Of a DNA stretch of 21,833 nt, positions 14,126 through 20,970 are shown piece after piece. The position numbers and the translations under genes were made by a program. How positions within the stretch are numbered: position 1 is the first letter of the stretch; each line of letters opens with the position of its first letter. The stretch comes from GSA-30 sp036384435 (GTDB taxonomy: Bacteria; Pseudomonadota; Gammaproteobacteria; Xanthomonadales; Rhodanobacteraceae), in the NCBI RefSeq assembly GCF_036384435.1, contig NZ_DASVMI010000156.1, positions 1-21,833 of the forward strand, read 5' to 3'. The notes under the pieces are model-generated. The model did no database searches. It worked only from the letters and a program-made list of their open reading frames with translations, and was not told the origin of the DNA.

Positions 14126-14884
14126 TCAGGGTTTGCCGAATCCGAATTGCGAGAGCACCGCCTGCCCGTCCGGCGACAGCACGAAGGCTGCGAACGCCTG
14201 GGCCTGCGCCTGATGCCTGGATTGTGCGATCACGGCCAACGGATAGGTAATCGGTTTTTCGTTCGGTACGGTCATGATCACCTTGACCTTATTCTTGGCG
14301 ATGGCCGCATCGGTGGCAAAGACGAAGCCGGCATCGACCTCGTCACGCGCCACATAATCCAGGCTCTGGCGCACGTTCTGCGCCAATACTGTCTTGGCTG
14401 ACAAACCCTGCCACAGCCCCTGCGCTGCGAGCGCTCCCTGGGTGTAACGCCCGACCGGCACGGAGGCCGGATCGCCAGCGGCAATGCGCTTGATCGACGG
14501 CTGCGTGAGATCGCGCAGGCTGGAAATCTTCAGCGTACTGGCGGCCGGAGCGATCAGCACCAGTTGATTGGAGGCGAAATCCTTGCGCGAACCCTTGAGC
14601 ACGACATCCTGCTGCACGGCCTTGTCCATCGCGGTCTGGTCGGCCGAGGCAAACACGTCCACCGGAGCGCCGTTGGCAATCTGCTGGAGCAGCACGTCCG
14701 ACGCGGCGAAATTCAATACGACATGCGTGTCGGGATGCTTGGCCTCGTAGGCCTTGGCGACCTGCTGGAATGCGTTGGTCAGGCTCGACGCGCCTGATAC
14801 CACCAGATCATCGGCGTGCGCCAGGCCTGGACCAACGGCCAGCCACGCCAGCAACAACCAACTCGATGTACGGGTAGATGCCAT
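14126..14884 (-). CDS. modA: Molybdate-binding periplasmic protein ModA
   Basis: ModA captures molybdate (and tungstate) in the periplasm and hands it to ModBC. The 252-residue protein has a signal peptide (basic MASTRTS, hydrophobic 8-21, AHA cleavage at 22-24). Ligand-loop sequences known from the family are present: VSGASSLTNAF (29-39), NFAASDVLLQQI (58-69), DVFASAD (76-82), GDPASVPVGRYT (137-148) and EVDAGFVFATDA (182-193). The first two position oxyanion-binding serines; the second loop has AASD where a GSSG-like sequence is common. The start at 14884 has CGGAG 6 bases upstream. A TATAGT -10-like hexamer occurs on the minus strand at about 14915-14920, but I see no ModE-type palindrome. 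Confidence 0.95.
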   Translation of the reverse strand: MASTRTSSWLLLAWLAVGPGLAHADDLVVSGASSLTNAFQQVAKAYEAKHPDTHVVLNFAASDVLLQQIANGAPVDVFASADQTAMDKAVQQDVVLKGSRKDFASNQLVLIAPAASTLKISSLRDLTQPSIKRIAAGDPASVPVGRYTQGALAAQGLWQGLSAKTVLAQNVRQSLDYVARDEVDAGFVFATDAAIAKNKVKVIMTVPNEKPITYPLAVIAQSRHQAQAQAFAAFVLSPDGQAVLSQFGFGKP

Positions 14885-14973
14885 GGGTGCTCCGGCGTGC
14901 GAGGAAGACGGGACTATAAGGGATGATGGATGGGCATGAAGAGGTGTGGTGCAAGTCAATCAAGCCGTGTTGA

Positions 14974-14997
14974 CCGGCAACGGCATCGTATTGCCGG
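14974..14997. repeat. Inverted repeat between modA and the TetR gene
   Basis: CCGGCAA at 14974-14980 and TTGCCGG at 14991-14997 are perfect 7-bp arms with a 10-base loop. It lies about 60 bases beyond the stop of the minus-strand TetR gene and about 90 bases before modA. It may be a hairpin ending the TetR transcript, but no T-run follows on the minus strand; a regulator site for modA is an alternative. Confidence 0.35.
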
Positions 14998-15058
14998 ACT
15001 GACGTGCGAGATGGATGAGAATGAAGGCGCGCCGTCGACCGCTTTCGCTGAAGGCGCG

Positions 15059-15610
15059 CTATGGGTTTCCCTTTCGGCTCCTGGCGATCTCGACCAGTTC
15101 ATCGACCGCCCGCCACATCGGCGCCGGGTCGCTATCGATGACGGTCCATAACGTGGCGCCTTCGATCCGAGCCAAGGCATCCATCGCCATCGCCCTGGCG
15201 GTCTGCGCGTCGAAGGCGGCGCCAAGCATCGCGGCCATGGCGTCGCGCTGCTGGCGAAAATAGCTGCGCACCGCATCGGCCGCCTCGGGTGTGTCGTCAC
15301 CGACGTCGTAGGCCAGGTGCAGGCAGACGCAACGCTGTCGCGCCACCAGATCGGCCGCCATCGCACGCAATACCGCTTCATAGCGAGCCAGCCAGTCACC
15401 GGATGCATCAGGCAAGGCTGCATCCATTTCCCGAGAGGTCAGGGCCAGCACTTCGGGAACCAGCGATTCCTTGGTAGGAAAGCGCGTGTAGAGGCTGGGC
15501 TTCTTGATGCCCACGCGTGTAGCCAAATCCTGCATGGAGGCCCCGGCGTAGCCATGCACGCGGAAGAGTTCGCGCGCCTCGCTAATGATGTTGTCCAGGC
15601 TTGTTTTCAT
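15059..15610 (-). CDS. TetR/AcrR-family regulator divergent from the exported hydrolase
   Basis: A 183-residue TetR-family repressor. The helix-turn-helix is at about residues 24-46 (ASMQDLATRVGIKKPSLYTRF, given as ASMQDLATRVG then IKKPSLYTRF), followed by PTKESLVPEVLAL and a short helical ligand domain with the LVARQRCVCLHLAYDVGDD segment in the middle. The ATG at 15610 is preceded only by AAG at close range, so translation may be modest. The gene is transcribed away from the alpha/beta hydrolase gene, and an imperfect 18-bp palindrome at 15626-15643 lies just upstream of its start, as expected if it represses itself and the hydrolase. The ligand is unknown; a substrate of the hydrolase is a reasonable guess. 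Confidence 0.88.
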   Translation of the reverse strand: MKTSLDNIISEARELFRVHGYAGASMQDLATRVGIKKPSLYTRFPTKESLVPEVLALTSREMDAALPDASGDWLARYEAVLRAMAADLVARQRCVCLHLAYDVGDDTPEAADAVRSYFRQQRDAMAAMLGAAFDAQTARAMAMDALARIEGATLWTVIDSDPAPMWRAVDELVEIARSRKGNP

Positions 15611-15625
15611 ATCTTGGTCGTCATA

Positions 15626-15643
15626 ACCTACCGATCGTTAGGT
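15626..15643. promoter_or_regulatory. Imperfect 18-bp palindrome, likely TetR operator
   Basis: ACCTACCGATCGTTAGGT pairs with itself except for one symmetrical base pair mismatch (positions 6 and 13). It lies 16 bases upstream of the TetR start and 67 bases upstream of the hydrolase start, and resembles the TAACGATCGGTA-type sites seen near TetR regulators of this kind. A TATTCT -10-like hexamer for the hydrolase lies at 15646-15651, so bound repressor would block the promoter. Confidence 0.6.
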
Positions 15644-15709
15644 AGTATTCTAAAGTCATTCGAACTGCACTCAAGCACTTTCCATTACATAAAGCACTGG
15701 AGAATTCTC

Positions 15710-16726
15710 ATGCAACCCCAAGATTCCATTAATCAAGAGGCCCTCATGACTCGCCGCAAGCTATTGACGGCGACCGCACTGGCTACCGCAGCAGCTGCCA
15801 CCAGCTCGTTCGCTGCACCAGGGGATTCGGTATCCAAGAGCCCCACGGCGCCTGCCCATGGTGGCACTGTTTCGTATCGTTCGCAGAAAGTCGGTGAGGT
15901 GGAGGTGTTCTATCGCGAAGCCGGTCCGGCCGATGCACCGGTGGTCCTGCTGTTACATGGCTTTCCCACAGCTAGCCACATGTTCCGCGACCTGATGCCA
16001 CAGCTGTCTGGGCGCTACCGGGTGATCGCACCGGACCTGCCCGGCTTCGGGCAAACCAAGGCGCCGCCGCGCGGCCAATTCGACTACACCTTCGACAACC
16101 TGGCCCGCGTCATCGAAGGATTCATTGACGCGTTGGCGCTCAAGCACTACGCCTTGTACATCTTCGACTACGGCGCCCCTACCGGCTTGCGCCTGGCCAT
16201 GGCACACCCCGAGCGCGTGACCGCAATCATCACGCAGAACGGCAATGCCTATGTCGATGGTTTCAGCGATGCATGGGAGCCGTGGCAGACCTATTGGCGC
16301 GAACCCACGCCCGCGCATCGCGACGCCTGCCGGGAAGCGCTGTCACCGCAGGTGATCCGCGACGTGCAATACCTGCACGGCGCAGCAGCCGAACGCGTAT
16401 CCCCCGATGGCTACACGCTGGACATCGCCTATATGGCACGCCCCGGCATGGATGACATCCAGCTCGACCTCATCCTGGATTACCGCAGCAACGTCGCACG
16501 TTATCCGCAGTTCCAGGAATACTTTCGCACGCATCGCCCGCCGCTACTGGCCGTATGGGGCAAGCACGACCCGTTCTTCATCCCGCCGGGTGCCAAGGCC
16601 TATCAGCGCGATATACCGGACGCGGAAGTCCACTTGCTCGACGCCGGCCACTTCGCACTGGAGACCCATGCTGTGGAGATAGGCGGGTATATCCGGGAAT
16701 TCCTGGGACGCAAATTACGCGGCTGA
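15710..16726 (+). CDS. Exported alpha/beta hydrolase with Asp nucleophile (epoxide hydrolase/dehalogenase-like)
   Basis: A 338-residue alpha/beta-fold hydrolase. The N-terminus carries a twin-arginine-like signal, TRRKLLTATA at 14-23, followed by an Ala/Ser-rich hydrophobic stretch and AxA-type cleavage near 36, so it probably goes to the periplasm by the Tat route. The catalytic set is HGFP (83-86, oxyanion hole), D153 in IFDYGAP (nucleophile), D287 in GKHDPFF (acid) and H314 in AGHFALE (base). Asp rather than Ser as nucleophile is the pattern of epoxide hydrolases and haloalkane/haloacid dehalogenases, not esterases. The start at 15710 has TGGAG 8 bases upstream; an ATG at 15746 (MTRRKLL) would give an almost perfect Tat signal directly. 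It is divergent from a TetR gene and stands alone. The substrate is unknown. Confidence 0.87.
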   Translation: MQPQDSINQEALMTRRKLLTATALATAAAATSSFAAPGDSVSKSPTAPAHGGTVSYRSQKVGEVEVFYREAGPADAPVVLLLHGFPTASHMFRDLMPQLSGRYRVIAPDLPGFGQTKAPPRGQFDYTFDNLARVIEGFIDALALKHYALYIFDYGAPTGLRLAMAHPERVTAIITQNGNAYVDGFSDAWEPWQTYWREPTPAHRDACREALSPQVIRDVQYLHGAAAERVSPDGYTLDIAYMARPGMDDIQLDLILDYRSNVARYPQFQEYFRTHRPPLLAVWGKHDPFFIPPGAKAYQRDIPDAEVHLLDAGHFALETHAVEIGGYIREFLGRKLRG

Positions 16727-16858
16727 GCCTTTGGAGAGGGGGGCGGAGTCGCAAGTTCGCCAATGCGAGGCGTCTTGAGGGCAGCATCAGCGGTTCGGTC
16801 ACCTTGGGGCTACCGGCAACGTTGAACCATGAGCGCTCCACCCGCTTCCCCTATCCAC

Positions 16859-17788
16859 TTAAGAAACTCGCGCCAACCACGTCGCCAATCCTTGCACGCC
16901 ATGGAAATCGTCGAGGCTTCGTGCCGGCAGATTGGGGTAAGCCGAGACGGCCATGTCGGCCAGGGCCCGGCCGGGTCCCAGTTCGAGGAAAGCCGATGCG
17001 CCAGCCTCGATGCATCCCTCCAGGCAGGCTGCCCAGTCGATGGGGTGCGAGAGCTGCCGGGAGAGTTTGTCCACACCCTCGTCGATATCCAGTACGGATG
17101 CGCCATCGATTCCGCTGAGCAGACGCACGCCATGCGAAAGCCGCGCGGCGAATGAGGCCTGGCGCAATACCTGTGCGAAAGCCGATGATGCCTCGGCCAG
17201 CAGCGGTGTGTGCGAGGCTATGTTTACGTGCACCGGCACCACGCGTGCTGCCCCCAGATGGCGGGCCTGTGCGGCGATGCTCGCCAGGGCATCGCGCATG
17301 CCGCCAATGACCCAGGCGTCGCCGGGATTGACGATGGCGATGGCCGCCTCGCGTCCCAGGCAAAGCTGCTCAACTCGCTGGCGACCCAATCCACGCACGA
17401 ACAGCATGCCCTGCTCGCCGTGACGCGCCGCGTCCATGGCCTGGGCGCGCGCGGCAACCAGATCCAGCGTGACCTCGGCGGGCAGGAGTCGGGCCACCCC
17501 CCAGGCGGCCATCTCACCGACACTGTAACCGGCGATGCAACGCCGCTGGGGCAACAGCTCACTGACCAGCGCCATCGCGGCAAGCGCCTGCACGGTGCAC
17601 AGCAATTGCGCGCTGCGATTGCTGAATAAATCTTCGCCCGATGCCTGCGCGACCCACGCGCGTGGATCATGTCCAAGCAGCGACGCGGCATGCGCAAACC
17701 AGGGCTGTGCGGCACTTACCTGCCCGGTCAACGCGAACATGTCCGCATGTTGCGCGCCTTGTCCGGAACATAGAATGGCCAGCGTCAT
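16859..17788 (-). CDS. mdcH: Malonate decarboxylase malonyl-CoA transacylase subunit (MdcH)
   Basis: MdcH loads malonyl from malonyl-CoA onto the acyl-carrier subunit of malonate decarboxylase, which starts the catalytic cycle. The 309-residue protein is a FabD-type acyltransferase: SGQGAQ at 8-13, the nucleophile S89 in GYSVGE (87-92), R114 at the same +25 spacing as the malonyl-binding Arg of FabD, H193 in NIASHTPLL as partner, and the late LELGPGRAL block. It could be mistaken for fatty-acid FabD, but the mdc neighbours settle the role. It starts 15 bases after mdcF with GGAG 6 bases before the ATG, and is the last gene of the operon, facing the hydrolase gene across a 132-base gap without an obvious terminator. 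Confidence 0.93.
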   Translation of the reverse strand: MTLAILCSGQGAQHADMFALTGQVSAAQPWFAHAASLLGHDPRAWVAQASGEDLFSNRSAQLLCTVQALAAMALVSELLPQRRCIAGYSVGEMAAWGVARLLPAEVTLDLVAARAQAMDAARHGEQGMLFVRGLGRQRVEQLCLGREAAIAIVNPGDAWVIGGMRDALASIAAQARHLGAARVVPVHVNIASHTPLLAEASSAFAQVLRQASFAARLSHGVRLLSGIDGASVLDIDEGVDKLSRQLSHPIDWAACLEGCIEAGASAFLELGPGRALADMAVSAYPNLPARSLDDFHGVQGLATWLARVS

Positions 17789-17803
17789 GATTGCTCCGAT
17801 GCC

Positions 17804-18751
17804 TCAACCGTAAAGCCACGCAATGGCAACGGCCAGGGTCACGGCACTGACCAGCGTACTGGCGATCACGGCCGACCCGGCGTCCTCCGAGCGATGACCA
17901 TAGCTGGAACCGAACAAGATGCCGAAGAAACCCGACGGCAATGCAGCCATCAGGATCGCCACATGGGCGATATCCTTGGGGGAATCGAGCAACGTGGCAA
18001 TTCCCCAGGCGATCAGTGGCTGGATAACGTTGGTCACCACGACCGCGAACACGACGTTGCCACGCAGGCGGAATCTTTGCGCCGACAGGATCAGACCGGT
18101 CACGAACAAGGCCATGCCGCCAGCCGCTTGCCCGATCAACTTGAACGAGGCGATGGCTACCGCAGGCAATGCCAGGCCCAGCAACGAACACAGGGTGCCG
18201 GCGATCGGGGCCAGCACGATGGGACGAGTGATGGCGTGCGTGATGGCATGCCGTATAGGTCCCTGGCCGTGGCTACTTTTGGAGCCACGTTCAGCCGCCG
18301 AAAGCTCCAGCAACGCCAAGGTGATCGGTGATGGCAACAGGGCGCCGGTAGCGATGGCCACGGCGACCGGCACGATCTGGTTGGCCCCGAGCATCGCCGC
18401 TACCACCGGTAGGCCGGCGGCGGCATAGTTGGGTAGCGACACCGACAACGTCTGCACCGCCGATTCGGCCAGCGAACGCTTGAACACGTGCCGCTGCACG
18501 AAGAACCAGCACGGATAGACCAACATCATGGCTGCGCCAAGGATCACCACGATCGGCCACTGCGCCAGCATCGCCGCTCGTGGAGTCATTGCCGTGGCGG
18601 CCAACAGCGATGCGGGGATGGCATAACGCATGACCACGGCGTTGAGCTGGGCTACGTTGCTGTTGTCGACGATGCGCCACCTGCCCGCCGAATAGCCGAG
18701 CAAAAGCACGAAGAAAATCGGCACCAGCGCCGATACGATGATCGTTACCAT
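17804..18751 (-). CDS. mdcF: AEC-family transporter, probable malonate carrier (MdcF-like)
   Basis: A 315-residue inner-membrane protein of the auxin efflux carrier family with about ten hydrophobic segments and no signal peptide. The first block, VPIFFVLLLGYSAGR, and the middle PNYAAAGLPV segment (about 120-129) are typical of the family's N-terminal and crossover regions. In Klebsiella the malonate decarboxylase operon contains an AEC protein, MdcF, thought to import malonate, so the same role is inferred here; Pseudomonas-type operons use a different two-gene carrier. The start at 18751 was chosen because GGGAGGG lies 4 bases before it; the frame is open further upstream but without a site. 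The start overlaps the end of mdcB by 7 bases. Confidence 0.87.
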   Translation of the reverse strand: MVTIIVSALVPIFFVLLLGYSAGRWRIVDNSNVAQLNAVVMRYAIPASLLAATAMTPRAAMLAQWPIVVILGAAMMLVYPCWFFVQRHVFKRSLAESAVQTLSVSLPNYAAAGLPVVAAMLGANQIVPVAVAIATGALLPSPITLALLELSAAERGSKSSHGQGPIRHAITHAITRPIVLAPIAGTLCSLLGLALPAVAIASFKLIGQAAGGMALFVTGLILSAQRFRLRGNVVFAVVVTNVIQPLIAWGIATLLDSPKDIAHVAILMAALPSGFFGILFGSSYGHRSEDAGSAVIASTLVSAVTLAVAIAWLYG

Positions 18752-19611
18752 GCGTCCCTCCCGAGCGTTTGCACAAACAGACTCATCGCCAGAAGATCGG
18801 CTGCCCCACCCGGACTGAGTCGACGTTCCACGAAAGCGCGATGTACGGCGATGGCATCGTCGCGCCAGTGGTGTTGTCCTACGCCGCCACGCCGCAAAAA
18901 TGCCGCCGCCGACTGCCGCGCGAAATGCAGCCCGTCGCGACCGCCCCGATGCAGCAGATTGGTGTCCTCGGTATGGGCGATCAGCGCCATGCATGCATGC
19001 ACACGCACCGCCTCGGCGTCGTCATGCAGCTTGGCAGCGTGCCGCAACGCCGGCAGACCTGTGGCGTAGATACCAGGGAAACCTGTCGCCGCCTCCTGCC
19101 TTGCTCCGCCTGCGCCATGGCGACGACGCGCCACTTCCCCGTGGCTACCGACCAGACGCGGACCGATCAGGATTTCTTCGCCCCAACGCGTGGCCACCAC
19201 GTCGCCCAGGCGCCGTGTATCGCCCGAACCATCACACCAGCCCGCGGCGGCGCACAGCAGGCCAAGGCCGAAAATCGCACCACGATGCGTATTGACGCCA
19301 TGCGTGGCTTCCAGCATGGCGCGTTCGGCGCGCAAGCCGATGCGGCGCAACGCCTGCATCGACTCACCCCGTGCGCCAGCCATGGCCAGTTCGACGAAGT
19401 AAGGCTCCAACGCATTCGCACTGGCATGAAACGTAGCCGCGTCCATGTCGTCATGACTGCCGCGGTCGACATGGCTGACGAGGCCGGGCTTGGGATAGGT
19501 CTCAAGTTCCTGACGCAGGCTGTCGGCGGCGCAGCGCCCGATGACCCAGACAGGCGATGACCTGGCCACTCGCTGCGCCATGGTCGGCAGCGCGTCGCCA
19601 GGCCCCTTCAT
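18745..19611 (-). CDS. mdcB: Triphosphoribosyl-dephospho-CoA synthase MdcB
   Basis: MdcB makes 2'-(5''-triphosphoribosyl)-3'-dephospho-CoA from ATP and dephospho-CoA, the precursor of the prosthetic group of malonate decarboxylase. The 288-residue protein belongs to the CitG family: ELETYPKPGLVSHVDRGSH (35-53), THGVNTHRGAIFGLGLLCAA (named as its ends THGVN to LLCAA, about 103-122), the GFPGIYATGLPAL segment and the HTEDTNLLHRGG block (about 221-232). The start at 19611 overlaps the mdcG stop by four bases (ATGA), so the two steps of prosthetic-group making and transfer are probably translated together. Confidence 0.94.
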   Translation of the reverse strand: MKGPGDALPTMAQRVARSSPVWVIGRCAADSLRQELETYPKPGLVSHVDRGSHDDMDAATFHASANALEPYFVELAMAGARGESMQALRRIGLRAERAMLEATHGVNTHRGAIFGLGLLCAAAGWCDGSGDTRRLGDVVATRWGEEILIGPRLVGSHGEVARRRHGAGGARQEAATGFPGIYATGLPALRHAAKLHDDAEAVRVHACMALIAHTEDTNLLHRGGRDGLHFARQSAAAFLRRGGVGQHHWRDDAIAVHRAFVERRLSPGGAADLLAMSLFVQTLGRDAW

Positions 19612-20270
19612 GCGGCGAACGCCTCAAGACGATGCATCTGCAGCCCATGTGAGGTCTTGATCGCCACCTCATCCGTGCAAGCACGCGCCTCGCGCCAATT
19701 CACACCCGCACCGTCGGCACGCAGCAATTCGCCATCGATGCGCATGGGCGCATGCGCGTCGACACTGGCCAGCTCATCGAGAAAATGATGCAGGCGCGGC
19801 CTGGCAGGCAAGGTCCAAGTCATGTCCAGGTCCGATTGAGGTGACAGGTATGGCAGCCCGGTCATCCATTGCCATGCCAGGCTCCCGAACACGTGCTGGC
19901 GCACGCCATAGCGGGCAGCCAACGCCAGCAACTGCAACAGGCTGTGCTCCCACGCCTCCGGCGCAGCGATGATCGCTTGGCCCAGGCGCGGTAGCGCGGA
20001 TACCGCCTCGATATCGGCCAGGGATACGGCCAGCGCAATACGCTGCTTGCCCGTCGACGGCGGCAAGGGAATACCCAGAGGTATACCTGCTTCGCCAACG
20101 ATCGGACGACGTACGACCAGCGGCCAACGCCGCCGTCCCCATTCGCGTAGCAGCGGCGTACCCTCATGCACAGGTTGTGCGCCAAGCCACGCATCCCAGC
20201 AGCGCGGGGTCAGCCGCACCAACTGATGCCGCTTCAGCAGTTGATCAGAGCCCAGCGCGTGCCAGTCCAT
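19608..20270 (-). CDS. mdcG: Phosphoribosyl-dephospho-CoA transferase MdcG
   Basis: MdcG attaches the prosthetic group made by MdcB to a serine of the acyl-carrier subunit of malonate decarboxylase, a nucleotidyltransferase reaction. The 220-residue protein has the matching GS...DxD motif: FGS at 128-130 and SDLD at 146-149, whose aspartates bind the metal. The start at 20270 was chosen because GGAG lies 9 bases upstream and family-like sequence (HALGSDQLLKRHQLV) begins there; it overlaps the end of mdcE by 26 bases. Longer starts would reach deep into mdcE and are unlikely. Confidence 0.92.
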   Translation of the reverse strand: MDWHALGSDQLLKRHQLVRLTPRCWDAWLGAQPVHEGTPLLREWGRRRWPLVVRRPIVGEAGIPLGIPLPPSTGKQRIALAVSLADIEAVSALPRLGQAIIAAPEAWEHSLLQLLALAARYGVRQHVFGSLAWQWMTGLPYLSPQSDLDMTWTLPARPRLHHFLDELASVDAHAPMRIDGELLRADGAGVNWREARACTDEVAIKTSHGLQMHRLEAFAA

Positions 20271-20970
20271 ACACTCGCTCCGCGATATCGGCGGCCTTGG
20301 GTCGCCCGCCACGCTGTTTACCCCACTGGTCGCGTCGGTCGCTCCCGGTCGTGGACTGACGAAGAACATCGGACAGTTGCTCGCTCAACGAGCGCGCAGG
20401 ATCGAACGTGCCGGCCACGGCACCCGTCTGCGTCAGGTTGGCCAGCCCTGGCGCAAATACCGCCGTGGTGCGGGATTTCTCCTGCAACACCTCCAGCGGC
20501 AACTTGGTCACGCGGGCCATGGATGGCAGGTCCATCACGGCTGGTTCGGCACCTGGCAGCGCCACCAAGGTGCGCGTGGCCAGCGCCGTGGCGATGAATG
20601 CGCCTGCCGCCGTATAGCCATACAACAGGCCGATCGTCGGATGGTCCAGGGTATCGGCCAGGATCAGGCACTTGGCCAGGTGCGCCAGGCACTCGTTGAG
20701 GCCAAGCAGTTCGTCGCGCTTGCTCATGCGCTGGCTATCGCTGTCGATCAGCACCAGGATCGGCGTGCGATCACCACGATCCACGACCGCCAGCACCTTG
20801 CCAGCAAGCAAGACTGCTTCATCCACGCCCACCGCGGTGCGGTCGGACACGCCGATCACCTGGATGACCTGCCCCGAAACCAGCGCAGCTTGTCCGTGCA
20901 ACATCCCGCCTTCGCGGCTGATGGCATGCCCACCGGGAAACAGCGACGCGAGTATGTCATCGAGCATCAT
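20245..20970 (-). CDS. mdcE: Malonate decarboxylase gamma subunit MdcE
   Basis: MdcE is one of the two carboxyltransferase-like subunits that, with MdcD, decarboxylate malonyl-S-ACP to acetyl-S-ACP. The protein is about 241 residues. It shows the crotonase/carboxyltransferase-type pattern: VLAVVDRGDRTPILVLIDSDSQ in the first third (cited by ends), SKRDELLGLNECLAHLAKCL, and the oxyanion-type glycine turn LLYGYTAAGAFIATALA near residue 120. The C-terminal 40 residues are basic and polar. Two adjacent ATG codons (20970 and 20967) are possible starts with GGAG 10-13 bases upstream. It overlaps the mdcD stop by 14 bases and mdcG by 26. Confidence 0.9.
   Translation of the reverse strand: MMLDDILASLFPGGHAISREGGMLHGQAALVSGQVIQVIGVSDRTAVGVDEAVLLAGKVLAVVDRGDRTPILVLIDSDSQRMSKRDELLGLNECLAHLAKCLILADTLDHPTIGLLYGYTAAGAFIATALATRTLVALPGAEPAVMDLPSMARVTKLPLEVLQEKSRTTAVFAPGLANLTQTGAVAGTFDPARSLSEQLSDVLRQSTTGSDRRDQWGKQRGGRPKAADIAERVYGLARAGL

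Noticed and set aside
15697..15711. CTGGAGAATTCTCAT, also found upstream of mdcE at 20972-20986 on the other strand
   Set aside because: The shared 15 bases hold a ribosome binding site and a short palindrome; two unrelated genes sharing it is more likely chance around a Shine-Dalgarno sequence than a repeat.
16727..16858. Search for a terminator between the converging hydrolase and mdcH genes
   Set aside because: I found no hairpin with a T-run on either strand; only short palindromes such as GAGCGCTC are present.
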